From the NCBI GenBank assembly GCA_005765155.1, contig VCCP01000001.1:310001-374000 (forward strand): a DNA stretch of 64,000 nucleotides. The letters run 5' to 3'. How positions within the stretch are numbered: position 1 is the first letter of the stretch; every line of letters begins with the position of its first letter. The DNA is from Zelopaecilomyces penicillatus (Eukaryota > Ascomycota > Sordariomycetes > Hypocreales > Pseudodiploosporaceae). A program made the translations under genes and the position numbers. The notes beneath the pieces are model-generated. The model did no database searches, was not told where the DNA came from, and saw only the letters and a program-made list of their open reading frames with translations. This document shows positions 54,691-64,000 of the stretch, one piece after another.

Positions 54691-57600
54691 TGCGATTGAT
54701 GGCCTCTTTTTTCGGGCGACTTTTTCTAGGTTCAGATGCGGAGAGGTGGTCAAGCTTTCAGGGTCGGAAGGAGAGGACCTCAGATCGGAAAGCAGCCGAC
54801 TTGGAGGAGAGGACAGTCACGGAACAGTCAGGGCCACCAGGCGCGCCGGACAATCAAGCCCTAGGCAAAAGAGAAGGATGGAGCAGAGAGGATGAAGAGA
54901 ACTGATGAGCTGGTTCAAGACATCGAAAGGGAACAAAGACAATGGGGCTGCACGGCTTATATACTTAATGTGCTCCAACCCCTGCATGTCTCTAATGGCC
55001 CGCCCCATGCCCTAGTAAATATAGATCTTGGACCATCATCATATTAAAAAAAGTCAATTCAGTATGCCCCGCAAAGGTTCAAGGTAGCATGCATTTCATG
55101 ATTCAGTCAAATCAGGCAAGGCAGGGCGCGCTACCAGGACCAGCACCGTGAGTGGTGGGACCGTCGAAAACCTTGTGGGGAGCCCAAAATAAAAAAGGTC
55201 TAGATACAGTATTACGCATACAAACCTACCTACCTAGGTGAAGCACATGGCGAACTAAGATGGGGGAGGATCGCAATACGACCGTGGCAGCCAAGCCCCC
55301 TGGCCGGTGCTTCTTGGCTCAAGAGGGCGGAAGGGCCGAGATGGCGGCAAGACTAGGGCTTTGAATGGCAACTGGGTTGTTGTGTGTGTGTGTGTAAGCG
55401 CCACCCCCTCCATCTATCACCAGCATCATCTTGCCCATCACTTTTTGGAGGGCCAATGTGCTCGGCGTCTGCGTGCCGAAGCGCATGGGGGAACATGGGG
55501 AAAACATGGAGAAGCCATAGATTGGACATGGGATATTATCCCCAAGCACACAAATCCAGGTCCCCAGGTTTCCTATTCGCCAGCTTGACGGAAGCCGCAT
55601 TTCACGCCCAGCCAAAGACCTTTTTTGGTTTGTTTCTGTATTGGCTGACCATCCCAGATCCATTAATTAAATGCGTACATAACATAGGGCTGCAAACTCA
55701 ATCCAAGCCCTAGAAGATGGGAAAGAGTACGAGCAGACGTTATAGGACAGACGGCCGAGATTTTTCATTTTGAAAGGGATGGTGGGGATCAGACGGATCA
55801 ATGGGGGGTGTGGTGGGTAAGAGTAGGAACGAGAAGAATTGGCTTTGATGAAGGTGATAGGCTCCCCCGCAAAGTTGGAGCTGGAAAAACGCGGAGCCGC
55901 AAGGTGCAGCCAGAGGACGGGACTGGATATGCCGGACCTTGCATTTCGGAAAAGTCCATGTGAGGGTGTGTAAGTGGGTGTAAGTGTGTGTGTGCCAGTG
56001 TTCCGTACATCTAGCCAATAGGTGTGCAGATACACCAAAATGCATAGATGTCCATCTTCAGTGGCGTCCTAAACTGGAAAAAAAAGGCACCTCAGTCAAA
56101 GACAGCTGACTGAGGCATTTGCAAGGGCTTTCGAGACGAAGAAATCCATGGATCTTGAGTGAAAAACTTTACCTTGTATGGAACGACTACTAGATGGCAC
56201 CTATTTGAGAATGGCGGCCTGAAGATCTCTCTCTCACTGCAACATACCTAATCCCAACTCTTCTCCATCCCTAGTCTTGGCGGAATACCACCCCCACGCG
56301 GAAAACCCAGCTCTCTCTCATCCAAACTCCGTACCCTGTCCGACATTTAACATCTAGAATTGTATTCATATAGTTCTCGTCATAAGATACCAAACCACGA
56401 ACGTCAAAAATGTCATGCTTCCATGTGGCACAGTACGTCAGTCATGGCCCGAAAAAAAAGAAAAAAAGGGCCAAGTTGAGGGATGGTGAATCCTTCTCAC
56501 CCCAGCCTTGCCCTGAAACGCTGAATCGGGCTTCCCCGTGCCGAGTCCCACCCCCACAATGAAGGCTCGTTCTCTTTGCATTTTTTCATGTGTCTACGTC
56601 TATTGTTCTGGGTAAACTCTTTTGATCCTTTACAGGGCTGTGTCTGTGTGTGCGTACGTACGTATGCAAGTCTTCTTCTACACTGGGTATGGCGTCCTCA
56701 ACGGTTTCGGCTTCACAAGCTTTTTTTTTCTCTCTCTTCGGGATACCCTCAGCTCGGTGTTATGGGAGGGAGGACCTTCAGGTTGTCAGCTTATTTTCAT
56801 TGATGCAGATCACTACGTTGATCATGTATGCGTTGTGTGCAGCTTAGTATGAACAAATTCCCGATTCCTTTTGACTGACATAATTATAGATGCTGTTGTA
56901 ATATACCTCCAATGTCCATGTTGGAGATGCAGGTTCACATGAAACCTACTAACCTGATAACCCTGGAGTTGGACAGGAATAATTGTCTTCAGCCATGGTT
57001 AGCGGGCATATGTGGCATCTTCCCAAACCCAAGGCCCTAAATCATACCAGTTGGGTGACAGTCAACCCCTAACCCTCCCCGCATCGATCCCCCGCGGGCA
57101 CCCGAAACCCCAGAACCCAGTTGTGTCAGTGTCAGTAGACAGCGCGCCTTAATGCTCCTCCTACATGCGCTGTAACTGCGGGCATTGCTGCAGAACCCCC
57201 CCAGACGGACCCCCCGCCTTCAGTACTACCCCGCACTGCCATAACTCCCCCAGGGCACTGAAGATCGGGTCAGGTTCCTGGCAGCCCCCGAACTACAGGA
57301 ACCCGCGCCAAACTGCTTTCAGCGCGGTCAACATGCTCTCTCCATGCAGTGCAGCGCTACTCATTGCTGCGAACGGCAGCCGGCAATCATTGGATTGGGG
57401 ACCAGGGGGGGACAAGGACAGAGGAACCGCAGATCGCCAACTAGTCCTTGATGGAATCGAAGGAATGGTGACAATGGGTAAGATAGTGATGGGGAAGTGA
57501 GAAAGCGGTCAGGGACAGCTGGGTGGTTCTCCGACTATCTCTACAAATGCTGCCTGCCATTAAACGTATCAATCTCCTAGGTCTGTGATATCCAATTGCA

Positions 57601-60600
57601 TCATCTCATCCCATGACATGTCTTTCACCCAAATAGATGAATTATCAATCCACCAAGCAACTCATACAGCTCCTACAACTCCCACGGCTCTCACGGCTCT
57701 CAGGGCTCTTCCAATACACTGAACACCCACCCGGACCCACCACCTTTTTTCCCCACGGCCGCCGTGGCTTCCACCGCCCTCCGGCTGTATTTCCACATTG
57801 GGACAACCACCCTCGGAACCTCAACGGCACTTATGCAGCGCTATAAGGCGGGGAAAACAAGGAACTTGATGGAACCTTGTCAAAAGGGAACGAACGAATC
57901 GGGAACACGGCATGTTCATACTAGCCCCGTATTAACAATAAATAAAAAATTCCCAGCTTTTGCTCGTACTCGATATTGCTAGTTTTAGCGTGTAGTTAAT
58001 CGTTCTGTGAATATTGTTGTTGACCGTCTATAGCACCACATCCCCCTTCACTTACACCTTCGTTACAACGACACGCCTTACGCAGACTAGAACAAGTCTC
58101 CGAGGATGAAGAAGTAACAACGACTAGCTGAATGCGCCATCTCTGTCGGTTTCCCTTTTCTTAAAACACCAATGGCCATCTCAGCCTTACCCCTCTTCTA
58201 CGATTCCGCCCCCCCTACCTCTTCCGATAATGTCTACGGCTATGGCGCTTCAAAGATAGCCATTCACCATCTCATCATTCATTGTTGCTGCTGAGCAAAA
58301 GGGCAGTAGCTCAGTCAAGCCCATGTCAATTCCTCTCAACTTCAAACTAGGCCGAGGGATAACCACTAAATAGCTCCACAATCTCGTAGGACTGCGATGT
58401 TGAGATGGGAGGGTGATCCGTTTGTGCCGGTGGCAGGTTCTTGTTCTCTGGGTAAATGGAAATGCCAAGCACTGGAATAGATAGCCCTACGTGATACCCA
58501 GCTATTAGTTGAGAAACTGACTAAACATGTAATGAAAACCCGTAAAAGCATTTTTCACAAGTAATTCCCAATACAAAAGCAACCATACCAAATCTACCCT
58601 AATAGGTCCAGAGTTTCGCCCCAACAACACCAACAGTACATACTCAAGTGCAGTACAGTCTCCCATTACTCAAGGAAGACCCTAGACCTACCTCGGAAAC
58701 ATGGAAGAGCGGGCCGCGACTCTGAAGCCGCCATTCCGTGTACCATCCATCCATCCACGTGGACAAGAAAGGGCGGGGGGGCACCATTTTACCTACATCC
58801 GTCTCGCCCTAATCTATCTGTAACAGATGTAACCATAATCAGGCTTGACTTCTAATAATACCAGAAGAAACACCTCAACTGAGACTTGCCTCGCTGTGCC
58901 TCTCTTTATACAAACCTCATCAAAAAAAAAATCGAGTCAACAACCTAAACTAAACCAAGTCAAGTAAAGTCAAGTCTATAATTGATATTCAATCAACCCG
59001 CACAGTTAGACGAGCTTGAGAAGGTAGGCCAAGTTTGTAAGTGAGGAATTTAGGATTCGATTTGTAATTTCGTGAATATAGCTAGAAAATGTGAGGAATT
59101 CTGATCAAATTCACTACAACACAAGCGAAGTATTTTTCTCCCAAGTAGCCACCTCTCTTTCAACAAATTCTCAGTCCCGGCTAGTGAAGAATTGTTTTCG
59201 CTACATCCCTGTTTACAATGCTAAATCCAGTCAGCCACCCCAGTACCATTTCATCCATCTCACGCAGTGAACATGCACCCCCATAGTCTAGACAACCAAG
59301 CCATATACTGCCCCCTCATCAATTTTCCTCTCATCTTTCCAAAGTCCTCTCACAAGGAGTAAACACCGCCATTGCGCCGGAAAACGAACCCCGAGTCTCC
59401 CGACATCATATATGTCCGTTTAGTCCCCCCTCCCCTCCCTTCCATTTACAAGGCACACCCAACATTTCTCATATATATCTAAATATATCCATTCAGCCCA
59501 TGTTCTCGCTTCCCTCCTGTCACACAACCCACCCCTAGATACACACTCTTTCCCGCTTTCACCCGCAACTCGGAACACAGTGTGTGCGTTTTGTCTGTGT
59601 ACACACCACACCTCGCCCCAAATCGCTACCCAACATACCCCATGTGCTAATCACCCCTATCCAACTAAATCCTATTCTACTCAAAGCTGAAGAAAAAAAA
59701 AAGCTCGGACCTTTCTAACTAGCCGTTGGAACTAAACTTGACAAGGGGGGAAAGTTGTGTTTGACAGCTCAAGAATCCAAGTTCTTCGACAGCGACAGGG
59801 GGGAGTGCCAACGCCGAGGTATCCCATCGGCGGATATGCCCACTTGTGAGACAAACATGAAGAATTTTGCTGTAAAGTAATGAGCTGAACGTACAAAACA
59901 TGAATACAAACCCTAGAACTCATTTATTGGTTACTCATGTCATATGTACAACCATCGCGTTATACAGCCCGTATATTAAGCCGAAATGTTTGTGCAATAT
60001 AAAAAACACAAAATGCCATGCCAAAGTAGTACAACCACCAGGCTCATCCTGCCATATTCTGCATTTATTGGATAAATCTTCCCCAACCCAATAATACATA
60101 ACTATTCGCCAATACAAACACCACTCTTGTGCTTAGTCTTATCCTCAGCCCCATCCCAAGAGCACGGCCTGGTCCCAAGCCCCTGGCCCCGGCAATTTAA
60201 CGTGTCACTCACCGGCCCCCCCGTACCTACCCCATAATGGCGTATGCTGAGCCCCATCTGGAGAATGGCTAATTTGCTGGCAGCGGGCGTAGTGAGCACA
60301 TGGATCCATCCAAAGTATCAAGTAGTTGCACGGCTATCAGGAGTACGGGTCTGTCTATACGAACACAATCTTGGTGTCACTTACGTTGAGCCTCATCTAT
60401 GATTACACAAACGGCATATTACAAAACGGCTTACATCACCTGTGTCATGAAGAGTCTGTGGCATTGAGAAATATAGTGGACGCTCAAAAGTGAATTCCAA
60501 GGCATGGTCAAGCCTTTTTGTGAGTACTCCTCCATCTACCATTCGACTAGTAGAGCTTTGTATCAAAGATTAACTCCAAAATAAAATAAACCGTGCAAAC

Positions 60601-60706
60601 GAGCGCCTAGCAATGCATTGCCATGCCTGCTTCCCATAATGAATTAAAAAAAAAATAACGATTGCCTTTTGTCATACCATCTTGTCGACAACCCCTTTTA
60701 CTCTAC
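54691..60706. other. 6-kb stretch without recognisable coding gene
   Basis: Despite its length no frame shows domains, a signal peptide or a plausible exon chain on either strand. The sequence is pyrimidine- or purine-biased in long tracts (57640-57790, 59280-59660) and contains short microsatellites (GT at 55380, CA/TG elsewhere). It may hold long untranslated leaders, non-coding transcripts or a diverged gene I cannot see. Confidence 0.5.
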
Positions 60707-62204
60707 TCAAATTCTCCGCCATGAACCAATGTCATAAGGCTTCGTGTCCTCCACAACCGTCAGTGCCGTGCATGTCAACTCCATCGAGCAAGTTCCCTTA
60801 TTGCAGCTCTCCAAGTCGTAGTGTTCGCTATCTCCGACGCTGCTATGTCGCTTTAGATTCCCAAATCCCGCGCTGGCCTGCGCCGCCTCGGAGCTGTTTA
60901 GTGATGGGAAGATATGCACCAGAATCAAGCGCACGGTGGGCAGGCACGTGCAGATGACACCGATGTTGACCTCCATCGTAGACCACCATGCCGGGTTCCA
61001 TTCGTCCCAGGTCTGGTTATACGAGTTGGCAAAGTAGATTACGGATTGTAGCCGTAGTAATGAAATAATCGTAACGCTGTGTTGAAGAAAGAGACATTAG
61101 CATGACATATCATTCTCCTTGAGAACACGGGCTTGTTGTGATGAAACTTACAATGTTCCTATTAAAAACATAATCACAACGCCGACTTTTTTCTTCCAAT
61201 GCAGGTCAAGTTTCTTGATCCTGCTCAGCGGAAGTATAATCATCCAGAGATCCATAAGCAAGCTCCAACCTGCATTCACCCACGCGAAAAGGTTGAGGTT
61301 GATGCAATAACCTGCAGCCGGCGGATCATCATACTGGGTCCAGTAGAAATTCAAGGGGGTGCATTGGAAAACTCCCACCATGATAAACACACCACCAGCG
61401 AGGATGTTGACGGCAGCGGTGCCAATAAGAAGGCGTCGGATAGTTACGCCAGGGAAGATGGAAAGGTAAAATAGCGACAAGCTCAATTTGATGAGCATTA
61501 TTTCGATGAGATAGATAATCTCCATGACGTAAAAGTAGAGCGCAAACTTGCGGAGTTCAGAGAGCGAATGCATCCAAATGTCTGTTCCGAGGCCATGGCC
61601 GATTAAGCCGATTTGGTTGACCACGATGCCCGGTATGCCTAGTAATACGGCGATGAGGATAAGGATGTCGTCCGGTCCTGCTGTTCTTGCGCGACTGAGA
61701 AATTTCTTATATGCTATCCGAGCAACTGCAAGAATGATGGTTATAACGCCGGTGGTGACGTTCATGGCCGTATATCTGCCGGCCTTGTTTCGGATAGGAT
61801 GTTCGCAGGCACTCTCCGTCAGCCTTTTTGTTTCGAGCGTCTCCGTGAGCGAGCATGATGAGCGGATGCAGTCAATAGCGTGACTCTCGATTCCTTTGTG
61901 GTTACGACATAAGCATGCCACGTCTCCAAGCTCGCATGAGAACTTGCGAATGTTGGGTGCTAGGCATTTGATCTAGATGTGGCTATATCAGCAACATGCT
62001 CCCAACAGTATGTTTGTTTGTGTGCAGTCACGAGCAAATCAAGCAAGGTGGAAAAGAAGTACTAACAGCACAAACAGGTATCTTTGCAACAAGTTGCTTG
62101 TATGCATCCCCGGATACGGTAGGAGCTGGTCCATTCGTTTCTCCAGACACCAACTGCAGCTGGACGGCAGCTGCAACGAATAGTCCCAGTAATGTCAGCT
62201 TCAT
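60707..62204 (-). CDS. CFEM-domain seven-helix receptor (Pth11-type GPCR-like)
   Basis: Exons 62204-62067, 61972-61152 and 61076-60707 (introns 61973-62066 and 61077-61151) encode 442 residues. A signal peptide (MKLTLLGLFVAAAVQLQLV) precedes an eight-cysteine CFEM domain split by the first intron (IPVCA/IKCLAPN, FSCELGDVACLC, AIDCIRSSC, ESACEHP). Seven hydrophobic helices follow, starting VTTGVITIILAVARIAY, with the loop RARTAGPDDILI and GHGLGTDIW typical of Pth11-like receptors. A polar cytosolic tail follows the last helix (LKRHSSVGDSEHYDLES). In plant and insect pathogens, proteins of this class act at the plasma membrane in surface recognition and infection-structure formation; the ligand here is unknown. 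Splice phases are consistent throughout. Confidence 0.92.
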
Positions 62205-64000
62205 AGTGTTGGGTTAGTGTGGTGGTTTCGGGGCCCTCTCAGTCTCCTGCTGGAGGTGATTGGCGACTGGTCATTGTGGTCTCCCAAACAATGACACTAC
62301 TCGAACATGGACTGTGGCAATCAGAGAAGTGCATCACACGGAAGTTGAGGAGCGGGCTTCCCATCTAGATAAGGCAAGCAACCACGGCACCATGTGAGTA
62401 GCCGATCCATATGGCCAACATGGATCATGCCCCATGAGATTGTTGGCCAGGGGCAGGCAGGCATGCAGACAGGCAAACAGGCAGTCCTCGAGTCGAGCTA
62501 TCCTGAAGACGTCTTCATACTGTGCAACAGTGCAAGACACTGCCAGCGCCATGTTCCATATCTCCCCTGCTGCTGACGAGGTAGACCAGACCGGCCCAAT
62601 GCAAATGCCTCTTTCGAGTTAGACTCAAAGACATCACCAACGCGTTAGGGCCGCTCGCCATGAGGGCTGCGAGGAAGCCGTTGGCCCACTCACCCATCTT
62701 CCCCGGCCCAGCAGCACAGACTCGCCAAAGGCACAGACAACTGCGGCTGCAAAAGATGGTTAAGCTAGTTGACTCACTGAAAGATCATTGGCCAAGGTAA
62801 GACAACATGGTCTCACCATCTCCTCCACCACCAATCGCGCTCTGCTGATCGCACAAATAGGCAAATGGAGGGGCGCTGAGTTTGGTTCGATATGGGGCCT
62901 TATAATGGAGCTATGAATGAAAAAAAAATTCACGTCTTCGTCTCCCACGGCAGTGTCCGATAGGCTGTTTAGTTTGAAGCTGTCGGCGAAGAGAGGGCGC
63001 GCGCTCTGTCAAGGCTCTTTCTGACAATGGCCATCCCGCACCCATGGTTCACCCGTGGCGTCGATCATTAATGTGAACACGTCTGCCGTGTAGGCAATTT
63101 CACCACCCACCCGATCTGTTGAGGGTGCGGATTGAGACAGTGGATGAGCTTAAAAGTGCACCTAGGGATCCGGGAAAACGGAAACCGCGGGGAGCAAAGG
63201 TTCTGAGTTGTTTGACGTTGGTGCTAGGTGGATGCTTGGTTATCTCAACAAACTCGCAGATGACGATTGTTAAATCGTTTAATTCCCAACTCTTTGGTTC
63301 GTATCCAAGTGGGAACCAGCACCATGTCAAAACGCACCCGGATGGGCTCAGACGCCACAGACTCAAATAATAAGCACGCTCACTGACCAAATCATCACAT
63401 TTCATAAAACCTGCGTTCGCCGACACTTTGTGAATTGCGACCAAAAGATGCCGTCGTTGTTTCTTCTTTTTGTCGCACTGCGGGATTTCCACAATTGGAC
63501 CAATAGCAACCATCGCCACATCCAGATTAGCTTTTCTGATTTGGCACCGCCACTTGTACCTGTGTGTGTGTGTGTGTGTGTGTCGCCTTTGTCAGTGAGC
63601 AGCCACCAAGTCATTTAATCAAATATCTCCTGTTGGCTCTGCCGGGTCGGTTGTATCTCTCTTTTCCGTAATGTCCAGCCGTTTGACACTTGTTTTCTCA
63701 GTCCGTTTGTTCCAGTCGACTATTTTTATCGTTCGTTCGGTGTTCAGAGTGTGAAACGGGGGGCGGAAGAGGGAAGAAATGTTCCGGCAACCCTAGCGCG
63801 ACAGGAATTGAACGACGACGACGACGACGAAGCCGGCAGTTGTTGCGAACAGCGGCTTGCTAGATGTTACTCTCTAGGTAGGCTAGTTAGTTCAAGGACG
63901 GATCCACAGGAAACAGGGCTTAGAATGAAGATGCGCACCCACACACACACAATGATGTCGGTTCGTTGAACGGTGATGTACCTGCAGAGGTAGCGCAACG
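62205..64000. other. Promoter side of the CFEM receptor and right window edge
   Basis: No gene recognised. Minus-strand frames at 63100-63519 and plus-strand frames near 63119-63370 are overlapping and uncharacterised. It contains a TG microsatellite at 63561-63583 and a GAC repeat at about 63812-63830. Confidence 0.45.
63561..63583 (+). repeat. TG dinucleotide microsatellite
   Basis: About eleven tandem TG units. Confidence 0.85.

Noticed and set aside
57070..57080. Telomere-like ccctaaccct
   Set aside because: A single unit and a half in the middle of the window; not a repeat array.
1..64000. CRISPR arrays, bacterial operons, riboswitches or phage attachment sites
   Set aside because: The window is eukaryotic with spliceosomal introns; no regularly spaced repeats of that kind were seen.

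Overview
The window is nuclear DNA of a filamentous ascomycete, most likely a Sordariomycete of the order Hypocreales. The basis is short 50-110 bp GT-AG introns, intron-split secreted proteins with Kex2-type sites, and fungus-specific families: multi-LysM protein, subgroup-C-type GH18 chitinase, CFEM receptor, Tri5-type terpene synthase and cutinase. The genus cannot be fixed from sequence alone. Gene models were built by hand-splicing; coordinates run from start to stop codon and exon limits are given in each entry.

Left part (1-14 kb): a multi-LysM chitin-binding protein (minus, running off the left edge) is divergently paired with a large chitinase (plus) that carries an in-frame TAG. Next come four copies of one uncharacterised gene family. 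Three are intact and on the minus strand. The fourth is inverted and broken by a deletion of about 199 bp between short direct repeats. All four keep a CACGTG element 110-135 bp upstream of the start.

Middle-left (14-28 kb) is ordinary GC-balanced sequence: a type II membrane protein resembling glycosyltransferases, an AMP-binding enzyme facing a squalene-cyclase-like alpha-toroid protein, a small one-pass membrane protein, and a protein with a possible PD-(D/E)XK fold.

Middle (29-48.6 kb) is AT-rich, repeat-scarred and full of genes for small secreted proteins. It holds a cysteine-rich peptide gene without an ATG, a broken CxxC-repeat protein, two paralogous secreted proteins with a conserved last exon, two further Kex2-processed candidates, a 337-residue secreted protein and an intact single-exon Tri5-family sesquiterpene synthase. 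A complete AT-rich tRNA-Asp cloverleaf of mitochondrial character, a transition-diverged repeat pair, a tRNA-like tandem repeat, a dead protein-kinase-like gene and a 35-G homopolymer lie among them. It looks like a fast-evolving secretome compartment affected by repeat-induced-mutation-like decay.

Right part (48.9-64 kb): a decayed Pls/PosA-type NRPS-like gene (adenylation, carrier, membrane and hexapeptide regions) with several disruptions, an intact cutinase, about 6 kb with no recognisable gene, and a CFEM-domain Pth11-type receptor. Chitin binding, chitin hydrolysis, cutin hydrolysis, secreted small proteins, a terpene synthase and a CFEM receptor together suit a host-associated or mycoparasitic lifestyle; that is inference.
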